Assembly (NCBI GenBank): GCA_947247005.1
Contig: OX365950.1
Location: 11,792,720 to 11,856,719, forward strand
Reading direction: 5' to 3'
Source of the DNA: Spisula solida
Taxonomy: Eukaryota > Mollusca > Bivalvia > Venerida > Mactridae
DNA length: 64,000 nt
Shown one piece after another: positions 24,647 to 37,052 of this stretch (its first letter is position 1; every line of letters starts with the position of its first letter). Position numbers and translations under genes: made by a program. The notes beneath the pieces were generated by a model. The model worked only from the letters and a program-made list of their open reading frames with translations. It ran no database searches and was not told the origin of the DNA.

Positions 24647-27281
24647 TGTGAAGATCTAGAAATAATCGCTAAGAATTAAATTGTTTGGTTTATCGGTTTT
24701 GTTCAGTGTTATCCTTAGAGTATGGTATATTTGTATACTCTAGTAGGAGAGTATGTTATACTTGTATACTGTTGTAGGAGTATTGTTGTTCAGTTGTTAT
24801 CCAGTCTAGGTATTGTATGCTCGACAAGGTGTTTGCTTATGTAATTATGTGATAAGTCATTGTTTTGGATGCAAGTATGTCTGTGATAGTATTCAATGAT
24901 TGGCAGTTATGTATCTATCTATCGCATAGACGTGCATAATATGCAGCTACATGAAACATAACATGGACTTTTTGTGTAACAATTAGTGTATATTATGTAC
25001 GTGTAGGTATTCATACATGACAGTTATCAATCCATTGTATTTGTATAGTGTTCATATTTACTGCAATATATACCTGTATTCAGGCCGTTATAAATCATTG
25101 CTAGAATATTGTCTCTCGTACTGTCGTGGTGATGGATACCCATCAGGAATGAGGTGTCCAGAGTAACTTATACAAGTTGAAGAACCTTGTTTCACTATCG
25201 ACTTCTAATAAGTTTAATATTAACTGATTGTCATCTAAATATGTAATAATTTTTAAAATTGTCATCTAAATATGTAATAAAGGGAAAGATTTTATTTTTA
25301 AAACCGTTTTCAATTGTGCTTTTAATAGTGTGGAGACGTTTTATCAATTTTTAGATAATGAAAAGGTTAGGGAGGGAGGCACAAGGGGCAGATAATACAA
25401 AAATGTATTAACTCCTCAAACCATATTTTTATTAAAGAGTAATGTCCCTTTTCTTCATGATGACAGTGCTTTGAATTAAATATCAAGTTAAATGAAGGGT
25501 GAAAAACAGTACGTAAATCAATTATCATTGAAAGATAGAACACATTTTCCCTTAATAAATTCAACAACTTATTTGTGTACCCTTATGTATTTACTGTCCA
25601 TGTATTCTCAATAAGGGATATCAGGGCTGCAGGGTACTAGTAGTGTCAAGGGATAAAGCCTCGGTTATATCAAATATATAAGGCGAGTGCCCAAAACATG
25701 CTAAAATTAGATGTGATTTCAACTTATTTAGAATGGCAAGGGAAGTAATTCTGGAGTAGTAAATGGCATACATATTGGCAAGGGAAGTAACTCTGGAGAA
25801 ATCGAGACCATGTCAATTCTACCACATTGTTCAGATTCAAGATTTTTTACTCATGAAAATGACTTTTCAGAACTTTAAATCCATAATTGTAGAACTCCTA
25901 CTTTAGATATATGTTCAACACAATGGTGGTGCACATCTGTATGATTTCTACAAGTCTTGCTTGAAATGGCAAGTCTTGTATAAACTTAATGGAAAGTCTT
26001 GTATAAACTTAACTCAAGATCAAAAATGAGTATTGAGCCATGACCTAACTTTTGATTATCAATCTATAGCTATGTACAACTTCATATTTGTTTATCCAAG
26101 TACCTTTCCTTTATTTGTAAATAAATAGGATATTAATAGAAATATATCTCATGAATTCTATACCATTTATTGTGTTATTTGTTATGAAATAATATTATAG
26201 CGTGACACAATTGAACTGGAAGTCATAATTTGTCACATATTTTCATTATTGTACTAAGTTTCATGGAAATTTGACCAATGGTTAAGGAGAACTAGAACGA
26301 GTACTTCTTGACATCCTTCCATCTTAAAATCAATATGTTTCCCCCTACTATAATGAATGGTACAGAACTAGGTCACTAAAAAAACCTGTCCTCACCTGCC
26401 GGAACTTTTTATCTGCAAATTTCTGGTGCTGCAAATTATGTAACCTATGTTGGCGCTCTTAAAGACATGAACGAAACTTAAGTTCACTAGTGATGTAATA
26501 TGTTTAATCAACAGCTTACCATGTTTTCCTACTTTCAAGGGAACTCTTTAAACTTAGTTTGTTTGATAGATGATTGAATTCCATTGTACTTTTGGTATTC
26601 ATTTTAAGTCTTAGTCCCAAGAGTCAGCCATGTGCGTGTGTGTCAGTCACACCTTGTCACCCATCCCCTTAATGTGTGTCGGCCATACTCATAATGTGTG
26701 ACAAGAGAACGGATGTAATGATACATGACATATAAGTTACAACCTATGGGAGTACTTACCATTATATGATTCCATGGTTGAAGTACCAAATATCCATCAA
26801 ATATAAAACTTGTAGAAGTGTATTGTGATGCTCATCATGTTGTTTATATTATATTGATATACTTTTAATTGCCAAATTGTCCAGTCCAGTCAAAGACGAT
26901 TGTTGTTTCCTGTTCAATGCTGGTTCTATTGTTATATTGGGGACGAGAACCAGACTTTAACCTGCTGCGTGAAACAGTCCTGTAAAAAAGCCCTAGTATG
27001 TTTGTTGAGACATGTTGGTCTCAGTATGTGTGATTCGACCATTTCAGGCTGATCTTATATCAAGTTGATGAGTTGGTCTTCGTAAATATTTGTTAAGATG
27101 ATTTATCATACAATCACTTTCCTAGATTTGTGCATATGAGCTTCAACACATACCTCATAGAAGTTAATAAAAGTAATATTTACAGTACAAATATATCTCA
27201 GTGTTGTTTTCATGCTTCCTAAATATTCAACTTTCTCCACCAATCAGAATTGATTTTATACCCGTAGTCAATCAAGTCAAG
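24647..27281. other. Intergenic DNA, no recognised gene
   Basis: AT-rich. A possible end fragment of the GGGGTTCTA family is near 25820-25905 ('aattgtagaactcctac'), and a short local duplication 'ggcaagggaagtaa' occurs at about 25733 and 25776. No exon-like open frames were recognised. Confidence 0.5.
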
Positions 27282-27515
27282 TACAGAGAACTAGACACGA
27301 TCCTCGACCTTCTATTAGCATAATTTAACAGCGGATATATTGTTTATTGTTGTAACCCGGTTGTGTGTTTTCATAAGCGGGGAGTATCACGAAGACGCTC
27401 AAGGAGTAATACAACACAAATCTAAGACTGATATTGCCCGAATTGCTTGCGGAAATTCATAAATTCAACGCAAGAACCTTGTAATATATTCTTGCATAAA
27501 GGTTAGGATCATATC
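27282..27515. repeat. Dispersed 235 bp repeat, copy 1
   Basis: Matches 36813-37050 along its whole length in the same order: 'ttagcataatttaacagc', 'gatatattgt', 'ttttcataagc', 'cacgaa(g/a)acgctc', 'attcaacgcaagaaccttgt' and 'tgcataaaggt'. A third, more diverged relative is at about 23690-23780. No terminal repeats or tRNA boxes were found, so the class is unknown. Confidence 0.75.
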
Positions 27516-27964
27516 TAACTCTCCGTACTATACTCAGTTGTCTGTTGACCAATGATATGATAACAAGTATATGTTTCAGCTGTGATTACATTATTCAATG
27601 AATTCACTTGTACCCTTGACACAAGTGGAGTGATCTCTGCGCTGAGGTAATGTCAATTGACCAAGATGTCAGTGCAAAGAACGCTCAAGATTGATTTGTT
27701 TCTCAGAGGTTATCACAAGTGTCCATTTGATTATGCAAACATGTACAACTTGTTCGATGCTTTACAACCACAGTTCCAGCCTGTCATAGATAATCAGATG
27801 TTATAAATAACATGTAATAAATTGACAAACAAAACAAACTATATTTGCATGCTTTCATGGATCCATTGTTACGGTCCTAAATTCATGACAAAACACGAAG
27901 TTTCGTTTGCAATTAATCGCATATGCAGTTATACATACTTCTACACATTTCTTGTTGAAACACG

Positions 27965-28255
27965 GAGCCTCGTGCCTAACCAAACCGCAAACAAGTGCTA
28001 GGTAGCACTACGCTAGGATAGGGCTAGCTTCAAAAAAGCACTTCACAGTGGACGAAGCGGAAAAATTATATGCATAGTTAAGTGCTATAGAGTGCTACCG
28101 AAGCGGTCCGTTGCACAACAAAGCGCTCGCCTAGCAATGTGTAAAGAAACGGTAGGCAATCTGCGAGCACTGCTCGCTCGTAGCGTGTCTTTGCATAGAC
28201 GTAGGAAAGCGCTTGTTAGCGCAATTTAGAAGCGGCTTGGTTAGGCAACGGGCTC
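27965..28255. mobile_element. 291 bp GC-richer MITE
   Basis: Ends are inverted: the left reads 'gagcctcgtgcctaaccaaa' and the right, reverse complemented, 'gagcccgttgcctaaccaag'; both continue 'ccgc'. The interior is GC-richer than its neighbourhood, with 'aagcgctcgcc' and 'ctgctcgctcgtagcg'. No coding capacity; the open frame starting at 28213 only crosses its edge. Confidence 0.8.
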
Positions 28256-28613
28256 ATGGTCTCAATGTCTGTTTATTTGAAAACTATGTCAAATTCATGA
28301 ATGTGTCAACTTCAGTTTGGATTACAAACATAATAGATCTTGCAGCCCAAGGTTTTCATGTACCAATTCATAAACAAATTAGCAAGATCTTCAAAACAAT
28401 TTTAATTCCTACAATGAAAGGCTCAACAAAAACATCATTTTGGTATTCAGCGGTTGATGAGACTGACTGTTACAATGAGCATTCAACACCCATTTCCTCA
28501 GTGTTGTTTGAGACCCAACCATTCTAATCCCCCAGTATGTGGCTGCTGACAATCTTGAAGGTACTGAAACAATAGAAAGTAAAGCACATAATTCATCTAT
28601 GACAGAACAACAG

Positions 28614-28878
28614 GTACAGTACACCCTCTCAGAGTGGCTCTCTGTAGAGAGACAACCTCCCATTAACGACACCTTCAAAATTTCCTTACGCCCAATATTT
28701 ACTATAATTTTAACCTATGTAGAGCAACAACCTTTAAATGATGGCCATTATTCATAGCTCCTGAAAGGTGTTGCTGTTCAGAGGTTAAGATTATAGTAAA
28801 TATCAGTGTAGAAATTTTGAAGGTGTTATTATGGAGAGGTTAATGCTCTACAGAGGGCCCTCTCAAGAGGTTGTACAT
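28614..28878. mobile_element. Foldback element, arms ~130 bp
   Basis: Both halves are imperfect inverted copies: left 'ctctgtagagagacaacctc' and 'acaccttcaaaatttcc'; right, reverse complemented, 'ctctgtagagcattaacctc' and 'acaccttcaaaatttct'. They meet near 28745. Short open frames in it are shadows. Confidence 0.72.
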
Positions 28879-29696
28879 GTATGTGAATAGTGATTTGAAA
28901 TTCTGACTTTTCGATCATTTTTGAAACAAAGTGTCCAGATTCAGCCTGGTCCGCTTAACTGTAACAAGACTTGCCTTTCACAACATAATTTTAAGCCTAG
29001 TTCATTTCCTTCATGGCACTCAGAGAATTCAAGGGGAGTTACACTGAGTAACTCCTGACCAATAACTCCAATGGAAATCAAGATTTAGAGCTATATCGCG
29101 GTTGGCTAGCCAACTTGGTGAAGACATTTAACTCAAAAGGATTGTATATAAGTTCAGTAAATATCAGATAATGAATACTGAAGTTGTAGAGTAGACAACA
29201 TTGACTTTGCTAAAAGGGGGCTATACCAGTAATCCAGTTTCTATGTAATCATACATATTTATTTTAGAGCATGACTCGGCCTACAAGCATTGTCAATTTA
29301 TGTACGCTTTGTAAAAGATATGACATTTGCAAATTTTAAGAGCATAAGTGAATGTCGAATTCAGACATTATGACTGAGACCATTATGATCTGACTTCATT
29401 TACTCAATATATTTATCTGACTTTGTTTACTCACATCACATCTGTGCGTACAATTCATCGCTCTGTTCTAAATGTTCTATTGATGTACACATCTCCCTAT
29501 CCTATCAGGGTACCGGTATCTTGATATCACTATCCATGATTCAACCAGGACAAAACACCCTTCACCTTGTAGGTTGATTATCAGATCGGCCTCACCTTGG
29601 TTGATTGACTCGAGACCCGACATCCTCCGGGTTAATTATCTGACCGACATTGTACAATGAATGGATCCATTTATTCCTGCAAACAATTACATAAAT

Positions 29697-29934
29697 GGTC
29701 ATTCATACTCATTGTAACAGGACAATCTATGGTCATTCATACTCATTGTAACAGGACAATCTATGGTCATTCATACTCATTGTAACAGGACAATCTATGG
29801 TCATTCATACTCATTGTAACAGGACAATCTATGGTCATTCATACTCATTGTAACAGGACAATCTATGGTCATTCATACTCATTGTAACAGGACAATCTAT
29901 GGACATTCATACTCATTGTAACAGGACAATCTAT
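29697..29934. repeat. 34 bp tandem repeat, exactly 7 copies
   Basis: The unit runs 'ggtcattcatactcattgta' + 'acaggacaatctat', starting at 29697, 29731, 29765, 29799, 29833, 29867 and 29901. Copies are identical except one base in the last (ggaca for ggtca). There are no spacers, so it is not a CRISPR array. The near-identity implies recent expansion or homogenisation. Confidence 0.97.
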
Positions 29935-30787
29935 GTTTGTTTATTCAGGTTTCATGTTTCTCAACATATGTTCAGTTAATATTCTAGTATACGGTGACTA
30001 TTAATATATCTCCAGTGGCCAAGAGGAACGGATATTAATAAGCTTAACATTTTATTATCAACAATGCAGTAATGGTGCTTTCCTGGCCCATTGGCACAGA
30101 CTGCTGGCTTAGAATCAATGAGAAGGTCGCAAAAGCTACAACCTTAAAAGACCCAACTGACCCATACATATTTGAAATCTGCATCACAAGGCGCTTCTTA
30201 TACCGTAAGTCTATTTTCATGAAAATCAGAATAGGTTACGCTGACCAAACTGAAGTTGAAAAAGCTCACTTTTCCATAATTAAAGAGTAGTTTTCAAACA
30301 CTTTCCTCGTTTTTCCAAATAGCGTTTTTGTACTTACGACGTTCTTTTAAGCCAGCAAAACATTATTAATTTAACTATTGAGACGTAATCTGACATCCTT
30401 CAATTTTAATCATAAAATGTGTGATTGTTGTGTTTTCTATGCAGCTTTACTATGTTTTTCGAACAATTGTTTAGTTATACAAATGTTTATGGTGGCCAAA
30501 TGACTAAGCTTTCCTTGATTTTTGACCAGTACTGACTTGCTCTCCAACAAGTAACTGACACCTTTTACCAACATGTGCTAATGTCGAGGAAGTACACAAT
30601 CTGCCTAACCCAGAATTACCTGATAAAAACTCATGCTCTACCAATGCTATCTTTCAAAATAATCCAAAATAACACTTTTCATATACTTAATAGGCATATT
30701 CTTTACCAACATTTTCATTTCGGCTAAAAGCCTTTCCGAGATCTTTTTTCTACCAACTCCTAGAAAGACGTGATTTGTCTACTTAAT

Positions 30788-31375
30788 ATATGAGCCAGTC
30801 TCCAGGAAAACCTACTATTTTGACAAAAAATTGATTTTGAGATTTTTTTGTTATTTAAAAGAGTAATCTTAATGAAGCAAATTGCAAAAAGAAATTTTGT
30901 TGGTATCTTGATTTTTAGAAGCCCTTTTCAGAGCCTTTTTGCGTGACATCGCAAACGTCATTCAAACGTTATTCGACGTCATTGTAACAAGTACTTTATA
31001 AATACAGCATTTGATCAATTCTTGACATAAACTGTTCAAAATGGTATCACATTTTAGAATGATGTTTTAAGTTTTAAACTATATATCCAAATTGTAAATG
31101 TTCACATTCAGAGAAAGGCTACTACTGTTTTAAACAACTAACTCCTAGTTTTTCTCAATCAGAATTCTGTTCTGAAATTGGTCACCATAGCAACCAAGTA
31201 AGTGATTTCGACATAATTAATAAGAAATAATTTTAAAGCTAAGATATAGTAATATATGGATAAATTACTTAAAATTGAGTCTATAGATATGGTTTTTTTT
31301 AAAACCCTGTTACATGTAGTAATTAGTTATTACATAATGTCAAAATAGCAGGTTTTCCTGGAGACTGGCTCATAT
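30788..31375. mobile_element. 588 bp TIR element (MITE)
   Basis: Left end 'atatgagccagtctccagga' and right end, reverse complemented, the same 20 bases; the match continues 'aaacct(a/g)ctattttgaca' for a TIR of about 38 bp with one mismatch. No transposase frame inside. The short flanking TAT/ATA bases are not enough to define the target duplication. Confidence 0.85.
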
Positions 31376-34300
31376 GTATTTGTACCAGCAAAACTTATCT
31401 TCCCTAAAATTCACCATACTTACTGTACTAAAATAAGTAATGTAAACTTACCCTATGAACTACCTGTGTTTGCTATCTGAATAGTATATAACATGTATAA
31501 AGCTGTCTAAAAGGGTCTGGGTCAATATTAATACAAAAATGGTCGGGTATAAACTACTAAACAATACAATAAATCACTCATCTACAATGACAATTTTATT
31601 TGTTTTATTCATGACAAATCTACATACATGTACACCTACCACAATCTGACAATGTACAAGCTTCGTTTATAATGTAGACATATAACTATCTATCTCTGAA
31701 GAAAACCATAGATCCAAAAGTGTACTAACAACATTCATAACTTAACAAAGTCAAACCTGTGTAAGTTGTCTTCCTAATTAAACAACCACCTGTCCTGAAC
31801 CATAATAAGTATCATTAACATTAAATAAACATGTATCATTAACAGCTACCTGCGTTAAGGCAGTCACATTTGACCCACTTATTTATGCAAAAGTTTCTTA
31901 TTTGTTTGGGATGTGTCTTATAATCGAGTACAGTATTAGTATTCATCAATTGGCAGCTAGACAGGTTGGAGTCTGCCTGAGGACATACTATTTATCAAAC
32001 CCATAACAATTAAACTGTAAATGTGGACATAACAAACATATACTTTATATCTTAGAATAATACCTCTTATTAATCTACATACTGCAAAATGACTTTCTTA
32101 CCAACATTATGTGGTCGGACATATATCATTTAAAGCACATTTTGCTAGATGACTAATAGAGAAACAATGGAAACATTCAGACTTTGGGTGCAAGACAGTT
32201 TTAAATCACTAGACATGATTAACTCCAAAATTGTATAGAAAAATACAAAATCATAAAATGTATAAAAATACACGCAGAAAGTATGGAGAACGTTTCAAAC
32301 AATTGGTCCCTAAATACAGTAACACTAAACTACTTGTACTAGTGACAACTAAGGGCATTCACACAAAGCATCTTAACTCAACTTTGAGAATACAATACAG
32401 AGAAATACTTGACATATCTCAAATTACAGCTACTGATGCCTGATGTTCAACATGATAACCAATAAAAGTTACATTGCACAGGGTAAAAATCTGTCAGACA
32501 TCCTGTTGGTCGACTCCTTATTTTACACTACTCTTCTAATTGACCAGACATCAGCATAAAGAATGCTTCATCAATTTGCTTGTCAAAAGGTTGTCGTTAA
32601 AGGTTATCATCAAATCCATTGGATTAGGCAAACATGACTTTTTTGTAATATTCAGGCTTTTATGGATCAACACCATTTCAATTCTCGATTATTTGGTTTC
32701 TGGTCAATTGCTTGGAAGATTTTCTTACAATAGCCAAATAATTTGTGAAAAGATAAAACAAAACATGTCAAGGGTATGAGAGAAGAGAAGTCAGTGTCAC
32801 TATTTAAATGCCAAAAGTCAAATTGATGAAAATGTAATGAAGATGTAATAGACTAAAAGTGTGATGGAAAAAATGAAACATGAAAGTCATAGACTAAAAA
32901 TAAAACATATCTACCAGGTACATGTTTTCAACAACATACCACATTCTATAACAAGTACATAGTTACTACCAACTCACTCTATAACCTGTTTCCATGACAA
33001 CATAATCATACTTACATGTAGAAACATAAACAAAATTATATCCATAACACAATAACAAATATCTAAAACATTCTACCATATTATATGTGTACATTGAACC
33101 ATAATTATTTACCATTAAACTAGCATCATACCAATAACTAACTCTCTTAACAATATCAATATTTACAAAAAATCCAACATTTACAAGCATCTACTTGTGA
33201 ATTACCAAGATTTGAAATCTGTAAAACCTAAATAAAATACAAATCTGTATGTGTTTACTGCATCACTCACTTAATGGAACTACAAATATGAACTACAGGA
33301 AATGTTTTGTCCTTGTTTTGAGATTTTATACACAACAAATGTTTGTAGCAACCGCATTCAAATCAGATGTATTTAAAACTTGAAATTCAGTACTTAAAAT
33401 AAGTTTAAAAGAGCACACTGTAGTGACACATTAGCAAATGATTTTTCCTAGCTTGTATTTATAATAAAGTTTATAGAAGGTACCATTTCAAGTGTTTGTA
33501 TAAGAGCTTGTGGACCGACTACTATATTTGAAATAAACATTACATAATAATAAAGGTATTCCAGAGAACATGTCAATATTTGGTTTCTCACTGGCAAATG
33601 TTCTCGCTGGCATATATAAGCCTGATCTATTAAGAGACCACTTTCTTAAGTGGCCTTTTTTCCCAGTTCAGATGGTGGTTCTTAATACAGGTTCTGCTGT
33701 ATGTTCAATGACACTTTCTATGTCCATTTATGTAGAGGTCACAAAATTTGTACATTCACGCTCACAGACAAGCAATAAATGTATGTAGAATGTTAAAGCC
33801 ACAAGCTGTATCTTCATACTTGTTATACATATTCTAAAACTTGTTTCTCCTACAATATTACTACAATTTTAATACACCTCACATATTTATAAGGTGAACA
33901 GTAATTGGTATACATCTACAAAAACATGGAAATAGGTTGACCTGCAATATTTTAACATGTGTACATGTACCCTTTTACCATACATGTATTTTGTCTAAAA
34001 CTTGACATCACTAATCTATTGTTATTTCCTTCAGCCATAATTGCACCAAAACTAGGCATCCAGGTTCAGCGATATTGGAAATTGTTTACTTACAATGTAA
34101 GATGTCCATTGCTTTACTCTTTTAATAGACTCACGGTATATAACCATATGGGTTTTCTCTCTGAGTGCCACTGTACCATTGTTTTCCACACACAGTGTCC
34201 AGTGCCCTATGCGTGAGCAAAGGGATCAATTCTCATTTTGCACAGAGAGGGATATGAAATGGTTATACACCTGGAGACTGATGCAAATCTCAGCCGATGG

Positions 34301-35435
34301 TTTGAGTTGTTGGCCAGAATTAAATTCCATAGAAAACTTTTCTCTAGAAAAAAAACTTTTTACTACATGTAGTAAGAAAACTTTTGTCTAATTAGACATC
34401 ATCCAGATTTTTATGCTGAACACAGATAAATGCTCAATAGTGAATTACCCTGGACAGGTTGCATTGTAAGTAACCATCTAACTACATAACATACAAACAA
34501 ATTATAGCTAAATGTTGTGTACATAAAATTATCCGTTATCTTACAGGGAAATAATTTAACAAACTGCAAATATAGAATAATATAGAATAATTCTACTACT
34601 ACAGTACTTATATACAACAGTGTAGACTCGTAGTACAGTTCTGTATAACTTCAACAATCTGCCTTATTACGACAATCAGTTCCTATGCACATATGATTAG
34701 TTTTGATCACTGTAACACAAACTCCTTTGGAAACTCAAATAATCAGTACTTATAGATTTAAAGTTCTGTAAACTAAACACAATTAAATATTTCTCTACAG
34801 TACTAAAACATACCTTATGACATAATTTGGTATTAAAATTCCTTCCAAGTAGAAGTAGAGTAATCTAATTCCAACTTTATACTAAAAACATCGACAACAC
34901 AATACATAAAACTAAAAACAACACTAATATCTACATACATGTAAATAAACTCATTTGTATTGTCTATCTGAAATATTTATCCTCCGTATTACGCTGCTCA
35001 GTAAAAAGTCAGTTCCATTTTGTACAATCAATAAAGTGTGATAGAGTTTGTTATAAACCACTGCATACTTGCTGACCGTATATCTACGTTAGAACACAAT
35101 TCAGTAGCTACCTCCGTTACATGTCTCTACTCAGTACTGGTACCTACATAAAATATAAAATGTATGTTGTAATATTATAAACTATAACTGACAATGATAA
35201 GTTCTAAATAATACAACTACTGTATTACATCAATATCAATGTACTGGAAGCCAGGTAGAAGGTGATTTGATGAAATCAACACCAGTCGTTCCTTCGGCCC
35301 ATCAAGGTAGTACCTCACTATATAGAGAGATACAACCTTGTTGCATCAAAGGGACGAGTCCTGCATTGATATTGACGTAGAATGGGTTATAAACAAAATC
35401 CCAGAAAGCTGATTGACTACTAGTAACTATTCATA
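31376..35435. other. No coding exon recognised; possible distal 3' UTR of the hnRNP gene
   Basis: A 4 kb AT-rich stretch relatively free of dispersed repeats. On the minus strand two AATAAA hexamers lie at 31604-31609 and 31595-31600. They could end a very long 3' UTR from the hnRNP gene (stop at 37053). This is inference from position and composition only. Confidence 0.25.
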
Positions 35436-35662
35436 CAGGGGTCCAACTGTGGCACAAATACCGAAATGTGGAACATAAGATCAACAAACTTTGTTTCAAA
35501 CATCGTTCATTGCTTGAATTCAGCTAATGAAATTTCAATGAAGATGACTTAGCAAAACTTTAATATTTCAACCAAGTAAGTTTATTTCCTGCTAAAAAGC
35601 TCACTCATTCTAGTGCAGTTACTCAAGATTTAAAGATGATTCTGGATTTGTATGACCCCCTG
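35436..35662. mobile_element. Copy of the GGGGTTCTA MITE family
   Basis: Begins 'caggggtccaactgtggc' and ends 'gtatgaccccctg'; 227 bp. The middle has 'ctttgtttcaaacatcg', 'tgaattcagctaatg' and 'tttatttcctgc'. The CAGGGG...CCCCTG ends are the clearest terminus of the family in this window. Confidence 0.72.
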
Positions 35663-36812
35663 ATAACATAGAATGAAGATTACTAGGAAATTTCCTTCTC
35701 ATAACACAATAATGTCGTTTATGTTGTCTGTTACTAGGTCGAGCAAAGACTAAAGAGGAGCTTTCCTGTATAGCTGTTAGTACACATATTCAAATAACCA
35801 TACACAAATATTTAACACAGCAAAAATGTGGGACTAAAGCCAGGCTTTGAAACAAGGCACAACTTGGATGTAGCCATATAAAACAGCCTAGTGACATGTT
35901 TGTCTTGCTCTGTGAGACACTTAAATAGATTAAGATTGACAGAGAAATATATTTGAGTTAAGTTTCATTAACACAAGCAACTGGACCAGTTTTTTACTAT
36001 TTGAAAGTTTTAACTACAAATACATACAAGTTAAATGAAAGAATTAGTCAATATATGCTGAATGTTCATGGTAATGACAAATATCTGAATCATGTGATAA
36101 AACAATCACAAACACATGCAATACATACCTTCTCTATATTTCACCTCTGACTTCCTGAAATCATAAAATGAACAAATTTGTAATTTTTTATTCTGGTTTA
36201 ATCACGTAAACTCAACAATTTTTTAGAAAATAGCCCTCATATATAAACCCGACAACTGGATTGCTAAATAATTATTAAACCAACTTGTTATATTTATTTT
36301 CAAAGATTTTACATATATTCTGCACAACAATTGCAATACAATTAGCATAATCCATGTTGTGCATTCCCTTGAAAATCTTTCTAAGAGGATGGGTAGGAAG
36401 AAGAAAACACAGTCACCAGAATGTTTGCAATGCTATGAACTGATTTTGATGCCCCCATCCCTGCCCTTCCCCTTTTACCTAGGTAATGCTAATCTATCTC
36501 CTTCACCAGCCCTGAGAGATGTTTCCAGATTAGACATAAGAACAAGTCATACAACAGAGCTGGTATTCACAAAGCATCTTAGTACAAAAATTAAAAACTT
36601 AGAATTTCAAATTTCCTTTAGCAAATTAATCAACCAAGCAAATCAAGATTATCAATATTTTACACAGTTTTCTAACATTATCATAACGAGCTACTTTAAT
36701 CATTAAGACAACATGGCTTATTCTACTATTTGCAGGAAATATGACCTACACATTGTTTTAACCTAAGTCAAAATGTTAATAAGTTTTCCCACTAAGATGC
36801 TTTGTGAATATA

Positions 36813-37050
36813 GTCCAGAGAATTTGACACGACTCTCCACCTTAAATTAGCATAATTTAACAGCTGATATATTGTCTATATTTATAACCCCAGACGTACG
36901 GTATGTTTTCATAAGCCGAGAGTAGCACGAAAACGCTCGAGGTGTAATACCAACACAAACCTAAAGAACAGATATTGCATGATTTGCTGGCAGAAATTTA
37001 TATATTCAACGCAAGAACCTTGTAATGTATTCATGCATAAAGGTCAGAAC
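36813..37050. repeat. Dispersed 235 bp repeat, copy 2, abutting the hnRNP stop codon
   Basis: Homologous over its full length to 27282-27515. It ends 2 bp before the stop codon of the hnRNP gene (37053-37055), so the proximal 3' UTR of that gene is repeat-derived. Confidence 0.75.
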
Positions 37051-37052
37051 TT

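Noticed and set aside
28213..28527. 104-codon plus-strand frame
   Set aside because: It starts inside the 27965-28255 MITE, has no domain character, and competes with an equally long antisense frame.
29697..29934. CRISPR-like regular array
   Set aside because: Repeats are contiguous with no unique spacers, and the genome is eukaryotic. It is a simple tandem repeat.
36359..36706. 115-codon plus-strand frame
   Set aside because: No recognisable family or codon pattern; it lies in the presumed hnRNP 3' UTR on the opposite strand.
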